Below, piece after piece: positions 42,977 through 52,364 of a stretch of 64,000 nucleotides of DNA (position 1 is its first letter; every line of letters starts with the position of its first letter). The notes beneath the pieces are model-generated. The model was given only the letters and a program-made list of their open reading frames with translations, was not told the origin of the DNA and ran no database searches. Location of the stretch: assembly GCA_002716625.1 (NCBI GenBank), contig PBAS01000054.1, positions 16,754-80,753 of the forward strand, in the 5' to 3' direction. Source of the DNA: Phycisphaeraceae bacterium (GTDB taxonomy: Bacteria; Planctomycetota; Phycisphaerae; Phycisphaerales; Phycisphaeraceae). The position numbers and the translations under genes are program-made.

Positions 42977-43723
42977 ATGACAGATACTCCAATACGAGTT
43001 GCGGTCGTTACCGGTGCTTCACGTGGAATTGGTGCCGAAATTGCCAAGGCACTGGCCGAACAAGGGCGACATGTGGTCCTCATGGCACGTAACGTCGAAG
43101 CTCTTGATGCTGTCCAGGGTCAAATCCATGCTTCGGGCGGCGTGGCAACGGTCATACCCTGTGACGTTTCTGATCATCAGGCCATGGCGGATGCGATCGA
43201 GTCGGTATACGCCGACCACAAGCGACTGGATATTCTGGTCAATAACGCTGGTATTACCCGAGATAATCTGCTGGTGCGGATGAGTGATGATGAATTTGAT
43301 GAGGTCATTGCTGTGAATCTCAGATCCGTTTTTATCAGTTGCCGGGCAGCCTTAAAGCCCATGATGCGGGGCAAGTGGGGTCGTATCATCAATATAAGCT
43401 CCGTAAGTGCTGTTGTGGGCAATCCCGGCCAAGCCAACTATGCGGCGTCAAAAGCGGCCGTTACAGGCTTGACCAAATCACTGGCCAAGGAAATGGCCGG
43501 TAAGAATATCACCGCCAATGTGGTGGCCCCAGGATTTATTGAGACAGATATGACCACCGCACTGCCCCAGCGTGTCAAGGATGCGGCAATCCAGGCGACC
43601 CCCCTGCGTCGTTTTGGGCAGGCAATGGAAATTGCCGCTGCCGTCGCCTATCTCGCCAGTGATACAGCAGGATTTACCACTGGGCAGGTTCTGGTAGTTG
43701 ACGGCGGTATGACAATGGCATAA
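42977..43723 (+). CDS. fabG: 3-oxoacyl-ACP reductase
   Basis: 248 residues, standard short-chain dehydrogenase length. NADP-binding [17 protein letters not shown] at the N-terminus, [18 protein letters not shown] with the structural asparagine, [20 protein letters not shown] with catalytic serine, and [16 protein letters not shown] with Tyr-x-x-x-Lys. [13 protein letters not shown] and the C-terminal [10 protein letters not shown] are FabG-typical. Reduces 3-oxoacyl-ACP with NADPH in each elongation cycle. Confidence 0.95.
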   Translation: MTDTPIRVAVVTGASRGIGAEIAKALAEQGRHVVLMARNVEALDAVQGQIHASGGVATVIPCDVSDHQAMADAIESVYADHKRLDILVNNAGITRDNLLVRMSDDEFDEVIAVNLRSVFISCRAALKPMMRGKWGRIINISSVSAVVGNPGQANYAASKAAVTGLTKSLAKEMAGKNITANVVAPGFIETDMTTALPQRVKDAAIQATPLRRFGQAMEIAAAVAYLASDTAGFTTGQVLVVDGGMTMA

Positions 43724-43836
43724 GCAGTTGCTTACGGGAGCCACTTGGCACACAGAATCAGGATGGCTATATTTTCACCAATCGAGCTGGTTTTTTGGGG
43801 TTCTTTGATGAACCCAACATCAGGAGAATCAACACA

Positions 43837-44091
43837 ATGGAAGAATCCGAAATCGAAGAAAAGGTGATTGCGATCGTCGCTGAACAGATGGGCGTCGATA
43901 AAGGCGAGATTAGCCGCGAGACCAATTTCGTGAATGATCTAAACGCAGATAGTCTCGATACGGTTGAGCTTGCGATGGAATTTGAAGATGAATTCGAAAC
44001 GTCTATTCCCGACGAAGACGCCGAGAAGATCCAGACTGTCGGTAATGCGATTGACTTTATCCGTTCCCACCTAGAGGCCAGCACGGGCTGA
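43837..44091 (+). CDS. acpP: acyl carrier protein
   Basis: 84 residues from ATG 43837, preceded by CAGGAG. Acidic, with the 4'-phosphopantetheine attachment serine in [38 protein letters not shown] and [14 protein letters not shown] match housekeeping ACP. Upstream in-frame codons (from 43795) add non-family residues. Situated between fabG and fabF, as in many bacteria. Confidence 0.95.
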   Translation: MEESEIEEKVIAIVAEQMGVDKGEISRETNFVNDLNADSLDTVELAMEFEDEFETSIPDEDAEKIQTVGNAIDFIRSHLEASTG

Positions 44092-44185
44092 CAAAAGACC
44101 CTGGGCTTCCCAATGCCCCCAATGGGCCTTGGGCGCCAGTGCTGCGTCAGGTACGTTTGGACGCTTTGCTCTTGAGACCGATCCT

Positions 44186-45424
44186 ATGAATAGTCGGCGT
44201 GTTGTCATTACTGGTCTTGGCTGGGTTACCAGCCTGGGTTGTGATGTTAATGAGGTGTGGGGAAAACTTGTTAACGGCACAAGTGGCATCTCCCCAATCA
44301 CGCGATTTGATACAAGCCAATACACAACAAAATTTGGAGGTGAGGTCTGCGATTGGCAAGGCGGCCCTCATCTAGACCGTCGAGATATTAAACGGCTCGA
44401 CCGCTTCGCCCAGTTCGCTCTTAGTGCTGCTATTGATGCCGTCAATGATGGTGGTATCGAATTTTCCAAAGAGGATCCATGGCGATGTGGCTCAGTCATT
44501 GGCTCGGGTGTAGGTGGTATCGAGGAGTTTGCAGAAGGCCATCAGAAACTCCTGGAAAGAGGGCCAGGGCGTGTAAGTCCCTTCATGGTCCCAAAACTGA
44601 TGTGTAATGCTGGCTCAGGCAACGTTTCCATTTACTACGGGCTCAAGGGCCCCAATGCGGCAATTACCACTGCATGTGCCAGTGCCGGACACGCAATCGG
44701 CGATGCTGCAGAAGCCATCCGCCACGATGTGGCTGATGTCATGCTTACCGGTGGTTCCGAAGCAGCGCTCACGCCCCTGGGCCTAGCGTGCTTCGTTGCA
44801 TTGAAGGCATTGTCAAAACGTAATGATGAGCCAACTGCCGCATCACGACCATTCGATACCGATCGCGACGGTTTTATCTTGTCTGAAGGGGCGGGGATCA
44901 TCCTCCTTGAAGAATATGAGCATGCCGTGAAGAGGGGTGCCAAGATTTATGCTGAACTATTGGGTTACGCTCAATCTGCAGACGGATCCCATATCACCGC
45001 ACCCGACGAAGCTGGAACAGGTGCAGCTTTTGCCATGAAATCCGCCATGAAGGATTCTGGCGTCAATCAGACCGATGTTGATTACATCAACGCCCATGGC
45101 ACTTCAACCCCACTGGGTGATTTGGCAGAAACCCGGGCCCTCAAACACCTGTTCGGCGACCAAGCCTATAAGATCCCAACCAGTTCCACCAAGAGCATGA
45201 CCGGACACCTCCTTGGCGCCTCCGGTGGAATCGAGGCTATCATTGCCGTTAAGGCAATTGAAAGCACAACGGCACCCCCTACCATCAATCTTGAAAACGC
45301 AAGTGATGAGTGTGATCTGGACTATGTCGCTAATACAGCACGCCAGGTCGATATCAACGTTGCCATGTCCAACTCCTTTGGCTTTGGCGGTCACAATGTG
45401 TGCCTAGTCATTGGCAAAGTCTGA
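44186..45424 (+). CDS. fabF: 3-oxoacyl-ACP synthase II
   Basis: 412 residues from ATG 44186, which gives the family start RRVVITGLGWVTSLGCDVNE. Catalytic Cys in ITTACASAGHAIGDA, His in YINAHGTSTPLGDLAE and His in KSMTGHLLGASGGIEA; GFGGHNVCLV at the C-terminus. Elongates acyl-ACP by condensation with malonyl-ACP. Last gene of the fatty-acid cluster; the gap to acpP is 94 bases. Confidence 0.95.
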   Translation: MNSRRVVITGLGWVTSLGCDVNEVWGKLVNGTSGISPITRFDTSQYTTKFGGEVCDWQGGPHLDRRDIKRLDRFAQFALSAAIDAVNDGGIEFSKEDPWRCGSVIGSGVGGIEEFAEGHQKLLERGPGRVSPFMVPKLMCNAGSGNVSIYYGLKGPNAAITTACASAGHAIGDAAEAIRHDVADVMLTGGSEAALTPLGLACFVALKALSKRNDEPTAASRPFDTDRDGFILSEGAGIILLEEYEHAVKRGAKIYAELLGYAQSADGSHITAPDEAGTGAAFAMKSAMKDSGVNQTDVDYINAHGTSTPLGDLAETRALKHLFGDQAYKIPTSSTKSMTGHLLGASGGIEAIIAVKAIESTTAPPTINLENASDECDLDYVANTARQVDINVAMSNSFGFGGHNVCLVIGKV

Positions 45425-45672
45425 CCAACCAGCCATTGACCAGTCAAAACCACAATGACCAGCCAAAATATCGGCAGGATGCTGATTTTTGAGCAGAACA
45501 TAATTATGATCTGCGCTTGGTTCAAGATGACCGATCAATCCTGGGACAAACCGATGCCCTGGTACCACAGCCGACAGCCATCCCCCATCCATCTGCCAGA
45601 CGATTTCTCTGGCTGTAAACAACTTGTTCGACAAGATAACCAGGATGGTTGTCACCGATTAGGGAGGCTCCC

Positions 45673-47121
45673 ATGCCAACGTCAACAATAGATATAAAAA
45701 CCTACCCCCTGTACCTAGATGGGCAATGGATTGACTTTGATGAACATATCGAGGTCACCAACCCCGCCACAGGGCAGGTTTTTGCTCGTATAGCAAAGCT
45801 GAATCGTAAAGATGTGGCTACAGCAATCGACCATGCGCAAAAGGCCTTCATGTCGTGGCGAAAAGTCACGGGCAAACAGCGCAGCGATTATCTAAATGCC
45901 ATTGCAAACCAGTTAGCATTGCGTACCGAGGAAATCGCCCAAACCATCACAAAGGAAAATGGCAAACCCCTGCCCCAAAGCCGTGGTGAAGTGAACATGA
46001 TGATCGACCACTATCACTGGTTTGCTGGAGAAGCAAGGCGGATCTACGGTCGCATGGTACCCCACCAAGTTGAAGGCAAAAGGCACTTAATCCTCAAATC
46101 ACCTGTTGGTGTCGTGGGTGCTATTTCACCGTGGAATTTTCCCGTTGTCCTTGCCACAAGAAAACTGGCACCCGCCCTTGCCGCCGGCTGTACAGTCCTA
46201 CTTAAGCCAGCTAGCGCCACGCCGCTCAGTAGCGTATTGCTCGCCGAATGCATTGAAGCAGCCGGTGTGCCACGTGGTGTTTTTCAACTCATTGCAGGAT
46301 CCGCACAGGACATTGGCGCAGAATTCATGGAAAACCCCCTATGCCGGAAAGTTTCTTTCACCGGTTCAACTGCGGTCGGCAAAAATCTGATTGAACAATC
46401 TGCCAGAACAGTGACTGCCATCTCCATGGAACTTGGAGGCAATGCACCCATGCTCGTGTTTGGGGATGCCGACCTCGACCGAGCAGTTGCAGGTGCCATC
46501 ATTGCGAAATTCCGCAATACAGGCCAATCATGCGTCGCTGCCAATCGCATTTATGTACAGCGCAACATCTACGACCAGTTCCTCGCCAAGTTTCTTACGG
46601 ATGCCAAATCACTCAAGGTCGGCAGCGGCCTTGAACCGGATGTGGAAATCGGTCCGCTCATCGATGATCAGGCTATCGAATTGGCACTTGAGCTAATCGC
46701 AGATGCCCAAGCTTGTGGTGCCAAAGTGCTATACGGTGGCCATAGAATCGAAGGCCCTGGAAACTTCTTGGCGCCCACAGTACTTGCTGACGTCCCCCCC
46801 ACAGCTAAATGCATGAACTGTGAAATATTCGCTCCCATTGCTCCGATTTGTCCATTTGATGACGAAGCTGAAGGCATTTTGCATGCCAATGCGACGGAAT
46901 ACGGACTGGCTGCATACGTTTACACAAATGACCTGGCTAGAGCCCTACGCCTATCAGAAGAGCTAGATGCCGGCACGATTGGTCTCAACGACGCCGTTCC
47001 CGCCGTCAGTACCAGCCCATTTGGCGGCTGCAAAGAAAGCGGGCTTGGCCGTGAACTGGGTACCGAAGGCATTGAACCCTATCTGGAGACCAAACACATT
47101 TCAATTGGTGGTGTTGATTGA
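45673..47121 (+). CDS. aldehyde dehydrogenase, succinate-semialdehyde type
   Basis: 482 residues from ATG 45673, preceded by AGGGAGG (45660-45666); the in-frame TTG 45649 is upstream of that site. NAD(P)-dependent dehydrogenase with SPWNFPVVLATRKLAPALAA, VSFTGSTAVGKNLIEQSA, the general-base glutamate in ISMELGGNAPMLVF and catalytic cysteine in RNTGQSCVAANRIYVQ. C-terminal GCKESGLGRELGTEGIEPYL is characteristic of succinate-semialdehyde dehydrogenases (GabD/Sad), the best guess; other semialdehydes are possible. Convergent with the next gene, five bases apart. The 248 bases upstream hold no convincing gene. Confidence 0.85.
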   Translation: MPTSTIDIKTYPLYLDGQWIDFDEHIEVTNPATGQVFARIAKLNRKDVATAIDHAQKAFMSWRKVTGKQRSDYLNAIANQLALRTEEIAQTITKENGKPLPQSRGEVNMMIDHYHWFAGEARRIYGRMVPHQVEGKRHLILKSPVGVVGAISPWNFPVVLATRKLAPALAAGCTVLLKPASATPLSSVLLAECIEAAGVPRGVFQLIAGSAQDIGAEFMENPLCRKVSFTGSTAVGKNLIEQSARTVTAISMELGGNAPMLVFGDADLDRAVAGAIIAKFRNTGQSCVAANRIYVQRNIYDQFLAKFLTDAKSLKVGSGLEPDVEIGPLIDDQAIELALELIADAQACGAKVLYGGHRIEGPGNFLAPTVLADVPPTAKCMNCEIFAPIAPICPFDDEAEGILHANATEYGLAAYVYTNDLARALRLSEELDAGTIGLNDAVPAVSTSPFGGCKESGLGRELGTEGIEPYLETKHISIGGVD

Positions 47122-47126
47122 AAAAC

Positions 47127-48674
47127 TTACAGATTCGACGGTGCAAATGATTCCGTCCAGAACGAATACAATTGCGCATTCTTGAGTGAAAACTCAATTC
47201 GAATCGGTGAGCCGCTGGCTCCCAAGGGAATCTTGCCGCCCTTAAAACGAAAGACGTGCCGAGTCCGGTCCACGGTCAGTGGCTCACATGACTTGAAGTC
47301 AAAACCAGTCAGTGGGTGACCTCGGCGCACAATCTGGGCACGAATCTCACCGCCAGCCGCATTGGCATTCACCGCCAAAGCAGAAGCAGCAAGCCGAATC
47401 GGCACCGTTGTGACTCGGGCAGTCCGATTACCCGCATCGAGTGAAACAAAACCATCAAGTCGAAGCTTGGCACGACCAAAAGCAGTACCACTACCCGTAA
47501 AAAGTGGCTTATGGCGTTTCACCTGGCCACCACCATGGCGTTTCCATTGTGAGCCGTAGTAGAACCACAACTCATCGCCCATTTGGATCGGCGGGTTGGT
47601 AAACATGGCGTGACAACCCATATCCCAGTCACGCTCATCAACTCCATTCGGCAAGATGGGCGTACGATCAAATGCTCGTTGCCACTGCTCGCCATCCCGA
47701 CTCCAGATGAGTTGCATATCGATCCCCCCCGTGGTGTCGACGTGATAGACATAAGCCATGCCGAGATAAAGGTTGCCGTAAAGGAAACCGGTATTGTTGT
47801 ACATCTGGATGTCCGGCGGATCATCTTTGTCAGTTGGCAAGATGAACTTCGGTTTGGTCCAATGCACAAAATCATCGCTGAATGAAATGCCACGCAATCT
47901 GCGCACCGGGTTCTCACCACTGCAAAATATGTATTTCTTGCCATCCCAGATTTGGACCTTGTCGTCTACTTTTTCACGTAGCTTAGGATAAAACCCATAT
48001 TCCGGACTAAGAATCTTTACAAAGGCGGTATAACGCTTTCGCGGCGTATCATGCATAAGGGTCATGCAGTCGCCAATACCATGATCCAGTCGGAACACCG
48101 GCTTAGACTGTTCTTGCCAATGAAATCCATCAGGCGAAAATGCGACGTAATTACCACTAGGAAATGCCGCTTTCGGATTCCACTTATCAGGAACGGCGTA
48201 CTGATAGGTCATCATCTTGTAACGACGCAGCGGTCGTGATTCACTGGGGTCGTGAAGGATCGAAACAGTGTCAAATCGACCGGTTGCCTTGTCGGACTTC
48301 CAGTGCGGCTGAAAGCAAACATTGTTGGCCGTATTGCCCCAAAAGTCACAGAGGTGCAGATCAGGTTTGGTCCAGTGAAGCCCATCCATTGAAGTGGCAT
48401 AGCACACCGAGGTAAAAAACCGCCGGTCATCAAGGTCACGTGGTCGTGCCAGGTACCACATCCGCAGTTGGCCATCACCTGGCTCGCGCCAGATCGAACC
48501 GTACGCGCGAATATCGTTGCCTTCCCACGGCCGGTCACAGTGAACAATCGGATTATCCGAGTCCTTTGTGAGTTGGTGCAACGTTCGGTGTGTTCCCCGC
48601 GACTCGGCAATGATCGAATCATCAACAAACAGCTGGCGTGTTTTGTTTATTCGAGGTTGTTTTTTGATCGCCAT
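47127..48674 (-). CDS. glycoside-hydrolase family 32/43-like beta-propeller protein
   Basis: 515 residues. Repeated segments of the type S-x-D-G-x-x-W (YATSMDGLHWTKPDLHL, FSPDGFHWQEQSKPVF, ISFSDDFVHWTKPKFI, IWSRDGEQWQRAFDR) mark blades of a five-bladed propeller as in GH32/GH43/GH68 and related planctomycete proteins that begin KTRQLFVDDSIIAESRGTHR. A C-terminal beta sandwich (GRAKLRLDGFVSLDAGN) follows. No signal peptide is seen. Catalytic acids cannot be fixed by eye, so enzymatic activity is unproven. Lies 10 bases downstream of thiC, so it may be cotranscribed. Confidence 0.65.
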   Translation of the reverse strand: MAIKKQPRINKTRQLFVDDSIIAESRGTHRTLHQLTKDSDNPIVHCDRPWEGNDIRAYGSIWREPGDGQLRMWYLARPRDLDDRRFFTSVCYATSMDGLHWTKPDLHLCDFWGNTANNVCFQPHWKSDKATGRFDTVSILHDPSESRPLRRYKMMTYQYAVPDKWNPKAAFPSGNYVAFSPDGFHWQEQSKPVFRLDHGIGDCMTLMHDTPRKRYTAFVKILSPEYGFYPKLREKVDDKVQIWDGKKYIFCSGENPVRRLRGISFSDDFVHWTKPKFILPTDKDDPPDIQMYNNTGFLYGNLYLGMAYVYHVDTTGGIDMQLIWSRDGEQWQRAFDRTPILPNGVDERDWDMGCHAMFTNPPIQMGDELWFYYGSQWKRHGGGQVKRHKPLFTGSGTAFGRAKLRLDGFVSLDAGNRTARVTTVPIRLAASALAVNANAAGGEIRAQIVRRGHPLTGFDFKSCEPLTVDRTRHVFRFKGGKIPLGASGSPIRIEFSLKNAQLYSFWTESFAPSNL

Positions 48675-48684
48675 GAAGAGCTCC

Positions 48685-50454
48685 TTACACCGGCTTAGAA
48701 ACTATTTCATCTTGGATTTTCTTGGCATGTTCGGCATCAACATTTTCGCTGTGGCAACTGGCCTTTTGGCCTTCGGCACCCACCATCGATGTCCTGGTCT
48801 TCGACGCCAACTGGTGTACTTCATGGGCACTTAAAACACCACGCTTTTCAAGAATTTCCTGTTGCTCAACTGTCAACGCCGCTGTTACCTTAGGTTGATC
48901 CCATGCATAGGCCTCATCCTTGCCGGAAACAAATTCCGTGATCTGCTTGCTAATACGCACAGAACACCAATCGTGGCCACACATCGCACAGAAATCCGTG
49001 TCTACATCCAGGTCTTCATCGTGGTAGGCTCTAGCAGTATCGGGGTCAAAACTAAGATCAAAATGTTTTTCCCAATTGAGAGCCGCCCTGGCCTTGGTCA
49101 ACTCATCGTCACGATCACGCGTACCAGGAATACCCAACGCCACGTCTGCTGCATGGGCGGCAATCTTGTAAGCGATACAGCCTTGTTTTACATCATCCTT
49201 CTTGGGTAATCCCAAGTGCTCTTTAGGCGTTACATAACAGAGCATGCTGGCGCCATGATAAGCCGCAGCTGTAGCGCCAATGCAACTTGTGATGTGGTCA
49301 TAACCAGGAAATATATCTGTCACCAGCGGTCCAAGAACATAAAATGGAGCGCCGTGACAGAGTTGACGCTCCAGCTTCATGTTGTATTCGATCTGATCAA
49401 ATGGGACATGACCTGGACCTTCAATCATAACCTGCACGCCTTTTTGCCAGGCTCGCTCAGTCAGTTCACCCAGCGTTTCCAATTCCGCCAATTGTGCAGC
49501 ATCCGTAGCATCCGCCAACCCCCCCGGCCGTAACCCGTCACCAATGCTGAACGAAACATCGTACTGGCGCATGATGTCGCAAATGTCATCCCATAATTCA
49601 TACATCGGGTTCTCTTGGTGATGGTGGATCATCCATTTTGCCAGAAGACTGCCACCACGACTTACGATGCCAATCAGGCGGTTCTTAACGTACTTAAGAT
49701 GGCCTTGGCGCACCCCGGCATGAATCGTGAAGTAATCCACGCCCTGCTTGGCCTGGTGCTCGACCATATTCAGAATATCTTGGTGATTGAGGTCCTCGAT
49801 CTTGCGTCCGATGATCATCGAGTAGATTGGCACCGTTCCAATCGGAACAGTGCTGTTCTTGATAATCGCTCTGCGGCATTCATCGAGATCGCCACCCGTT
49901 GAAAGATCCATCACGGTATCAGCACCCCACCGCTCAGCCCAACGCAACTTTTCAATCTCATCAGCTGTGCCTGAAGATACGGGTGAAGCGCCCATATTGG
50001 CGTTTACTTTGGTCTTTGATGCTCGACCAATACACATCGGATCCAGTTGAAAGGATAGATGCACCTTGTTGGCTGGAATAATCATTCTTCCAGCTGCCAC
50101 CTCGTCACGGACTTGCTCAGGCGTCAAATGCGTCTCGCGCTGGGCAACCCTTGCCATTTCAGCCGTGACCAAACCTAAACGAGCATGTTCAAGCTGTGTG
50201 ACCGGTTGTGGCGATGCACAACGGTCTGCCTGCTGATCAAAGCCAGCCGGCATAAAATCCCATGCAGTCTTATCACTTGGCTGGGGCATACCAGGTGTAT
50301 CAGGTGAGCTGAAGGACCAACGTCCCTTGGATCCAGCGGCAATCTGACCGGGCTGGGAAAAACTCCCGGGGGTTGTACAGGCTTCATGTTGACTTGGGTT
50401 GCCACCGAGTGGTGGAAGTTCATATCTGGGAGTATTCGTATTTGGTTTTATCAT
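48685..50454 (-). CDS. thiC: phosphomethylpyrimidine synthase
   Basis: 589 residues from ATG 50454, preceded by GGAGGTTG; upstream codons to 50559 lie in the riboswitch and are not coding. Radical-SAM enzyme converting aminoimidazole ribotide to HMP phosphate for thiamine. Signatures are [67 protein letters not shown] and the non-canonical Fe-S motif [12 protein letters not shown] (C-x2-C-x4-C). A long N-terminal region precedes the core, as usual for ThiC. Confidence 0.95.
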   Translation of the reverse strand: MIKPNTNTPRYELPPLGGNPSQHEACTTPGSFSQPGQIAAGSKGRWSFSSPDTPGMPQPSDKTAWDFMPAGFDQQADRCASPQPVTQLEHARLGLVTAEMARVAQRETHLTPEQVRDEVAAGRMIIPANKVHLSFQLDPMCIGRASKTKVNANMGASPVSSGTADEIEKLRWAERWGADTVMDLSTGGDLDECRRAIIKNSTVPIGTVPIYSMIIGRKIEDLNHQDILNMVEHQAKQGVDYFTIHAGVRQGHLKYVKNRLIGIVSRGGSLLAKWMIHHHQENPMYELWDDICDIMRQYDVSFSIGDGLRPGGLADATDAAQLAELETLGELTERAWQKGVQVMIEGPGHVPFDQIEYNMKLERQLCHGAPFYVLGPLVTDIFPGYDHITSCIGATAAAYHGASMLCYVTPKEHLGLPKKDDVKQGCIAYKIAAHAADVALGIPGTRDRDDELTKARAALNWEKHFDLSFDPDTARAYHDEDLDVDTDFCAMCGHDWCSVRISKQITEFVSGKDEAYAWDQPKVTAALTVEQQEILEKRGVLSAHEVHQLASKTRTSMVGAEGQKASCHSENVDAEHAKKIQDEIVSKPV

Positions 50455-50555
50455 GGACAACCTCCGTGTATAGGCTTGACGAAAAACAACATCTACCAAG
50501 CCGTCCAAAGGTGGGGGCTCGCGAAAAAACAAGATTGGATCGCGTAAGAAGTCTC

Positions 50556-50656
50556 GCATTCCCTACGCAGCTTGGCCCACTGACTTTAGACCATTTACTG
50601 ATCAGGTTCTAAGGGTTTCATCTCAGCCAATACTTTGAGTACCGACACCCCTAGCG
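50556..50656 (-). promoter_or_regulatory. TPP riboswitch (THI element) controlling thiC
   Basis: Read on the minus strand, the leader has the ordered TPP aptamer core: CTAGGGGTG near 50652, GGCTGAGATG (CTGAGA at 50626-50621), AACCCTTAGAACCTGAT (ACCTGAT at 50607-50601) and GCTGCGTAGGGAA near 50570-50557. The ends TCGC and GCGA can pair as the base of helix P1. The thiC start codon lies about 100 bases beyond. Thiamine pyrophosphate should repress thiC. The aptamer runs into the DNA just upstream of recX on the other strand. Confidence 0.88.
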
Positions 50657-50682
50657 ATGTAATAACAGTTTATCATGTCACT

Positions 50683-51168
50683 ATGAACCAGCAAGAAGAA
50701 TCGTATGACCAAGCCATGCAGACAGCCATGGCAATGCTCAAACGACGCGACTTGAGCTGCCGAGAGTTGTCCGCCAAGCTCGGTGGCAAACGATTTGGCC
50801 AGCGTGTCATCCACCAGGTCATCGCCCGGCTCCAGGATCTGGCATTCCTTGATGACAAGTCATTGGGTATAGATGTCATGAACCAGCTCCAGTCACGAAA
50901 ACCCACAGGACCTCATTTACTGAAGGCCAAGCTGATCGGGCGCGGCATCGATCCGACATTGGTTGATCATCTGATCGACACAGCCAAGACAAATATTGAC
51001 CAAGTGCAACAAGCGAGGGCGCTTGCCCAAGTCCGATTAACCAGAATGAAAATCACAAATCCCCAACACATCCGGAAAAAGTTGTGGGGAACATTGGCCA
51101 GACGTGGATTTGAATCGGATACGATTGAATCCGCACTAAACGAGTTGGATGTCTGTGATGAAGGGTAA
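50683..51168 (+). CDS. recX: RecX-family regulatory protein
   Basis: 161 residues from ATG 50683; upstream codons from 50635 overlap the thiC riboswitch on the opposite strand. Three-helix RecX repeats are visible: MLKRRDLSCRELSAKLGGKR, VIARLQDLAFLDDKSLG, GPHLLKAKLIGRGIDPTLVD and IRKKLWGTLARRGFESDTIE. RecX modulates RecA filament activity. No recA gene lies beside it here. The promoter must lie within or next to the thiC riboswitch region. Confidence 0.83.
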   Translation: MNQQEESYDQAMQTAMAMLKRRDLSCRELSAKLGGKRFGQRVIHQVIARLQDLAFLDDKSLGIDVMNQLQSRKPTGPHLLKAKLIGRGIDPTLVDHLIDTAKTNIDQVQQARALAQVRLTRMKITNPQHIRKKLWGTLARRGFESDTIESALNELDVCDEG

Positions 51169-51325
51169 TCATCTCTGCGACGTCTTTTGAAAGATGAACT
51201 CTACGCAGAGTCTAATATGCCCCAAATGAACACTTGTGCCTTTGATCATATTGAATTGAACAGTTAAATATTTTCACCCTCATGGCAAGCAGTCAACAAA
51301 TCTCCCCGTTAGCCGAACTTTCCAT

Positions 51326-51781
51326 TCACGACCCCTTGCGCTTGTCAACCAACTGTATATTCTCGATCCGCAGCCCTCGATCAATTGCCTTGGTCATATC
51401 GTACAGCGTCAGGCAAGCTGCCGTCACCGCCACCAAGGCTTCCATTTCGACCCCGGTCCGTGCCGTGACTGACGCCTGGCCAATCACACGCACACGATCA
51501 TCCGCCACACGATCGAACTGGATACCAAGGTGGTCCAATCCAAGTGTATGGCACAGGGGAATCCACTCATCGGTCCTCTTGGCTGCTGCTATTGCCGCAA
51601 TACGTGCCGTTGCCAAAGCCTCACCTTTGGGTAGATCACCCGAAAAGATCCGATCAATGGTGGTACGAGCTGCCACAAAGTCACCATGGGCAATTGCTGT
51701 GCGACGCACGGTCGGCTTAGCCCCGACATCAACCATTCGGACATGGCCCTGATCATCAAGGTGGGTGAGTTTATCTGCCAT
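51326..51781 (-). CDS. moaC: cyclic pyranopterin monophosphate synthase
   Basis: 151 residues from ATG 51781, giving the family start LTHLDDQGHVRMVDVGAK; upstream codons to 51844 overlap the divergent PEGA gene. Key segments are KGEALATARIAAIAAAKRTD, WIPLCHTLGLDHLGI and VTARTGVEMEALVAVTAACL with LYDMTKAIDRG. Converts the MoaA product to cPMP in molybdenum cofactor synthesis. No other moa gene is adjacent. Confidence 0.93.
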   Translation of the reverse strand: MADKLTHLDDQGHVRMVDVGAKPTVRRTAIAHGDFVAARTTIDRIFSGDLPKGEALATARIAAIAAAKRTDEWIPLCHTLGLDHLGIQFDRVADDRVRVIGQASVTARTGVEMEALVAVTAACLTLYDMTKAIDRGLRIENIQLVDKRKGS

Positions 51782-51836
51782 CGACACCCATTCTACCGAC
51801 ACACCACGATAAACACGATGCCACTGCGGCGTTACA

Positions 51837-52250
51837 ATGGCCATCGTGGCAATACCAATCCATCAAACCGCCTGGCTGCTCATTGCCGTCACCTTGGGGT
51901 TCGCTGGATGTGTGGAACGTACGATTTCCATTACATCGAACCCTCAGGGCGCTTTGGTGTATCTGAACGACGAGGAAGTCGGCCGGACGCCGCTTGTGAT
52001 TTCCCACCGCTTCTACGGTGTATACAGCGTCCGCCTAGAGTTGGACGACCACAAACCGCTGTGGACAAAACAAGAGGCCAAAGCACCGTGGTGGGAGTTC
52101 CCCGGCCCTGATCTGGTTGCTGAGGCCATACCTGGGCTAGCCGTGCGACAGCAATGGCACTTCGATCTTGATCTGCTGGAGGATCTTGACCCTTCTGCCA
52201 TTGAAAAACGTGCACAACAGTTGAGTCAAATGTTGGAAGAAAAACCGTAA
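51837..52250 (+). CDS. PEGA-domain lipoprotein
   Basis: 137 residues. The signal peptide TAWLLIAVTLGFAGC ends in a lipobox cysteine at 25. The mature part starts with a PEGA domain, ISITSNPQGALVYLNDEEVG, followed by RTPLVISHRFYGVYSVRLEL. The C-terminal helix ends EKRAQQLSQMLEEKP. PEGA domains occur on the surfaces of many bacteria and are thought to bind other envelope components. The last 54 bases reappear, diverged, at 55294-55347, beyond the PEP-CTERM block. Confidence 0.85.
   Translation: MAIVAIPIHQTAWLLIAVTLGFAGCVERTISITSNPQGALVYLNDEEVGRTPLVISHRFYGVYSVRLELDDHKPLWTKQEAKAPWWEFPGPDLVAEAIPGLAVRQQWHFDLDLLEDLDPSAIEKRAQQLSQMLEEKP
52197..52250 (+). repeat. 3' end of PEGA gene, repeated at 55294-55347
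   Basis: The last 17 codons and stop of the PEGA gene match 55294-55347 at 46 of 54 bases. Five of the eight differences are silent (including TAA versus TAG), and the encoded C-termini are nearly identical (KRAQQLSQMLEEKP versus KRAQQSSQMLEEKP). Confidence 0.85.
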
Positions 52251-52364
52251 GCGCTGACATGTCTAGTAGCACCACCCACATCTGAGCATTGACAAAATAC
52301 CCAAATACAGACATTAGACCGTTGGTTCAAGGCTTTGTGCCCAAAGCAACCCGCATCTGCCACC

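Noticed and set aside
45404..45655. 83-codon minus-strand frame between fabF and the aldehyde dehydrogenase
   Set aside because: Overlaps the end of fabF, has no credible start signal and matches nothing known; left out although the translation is not obviously biased.
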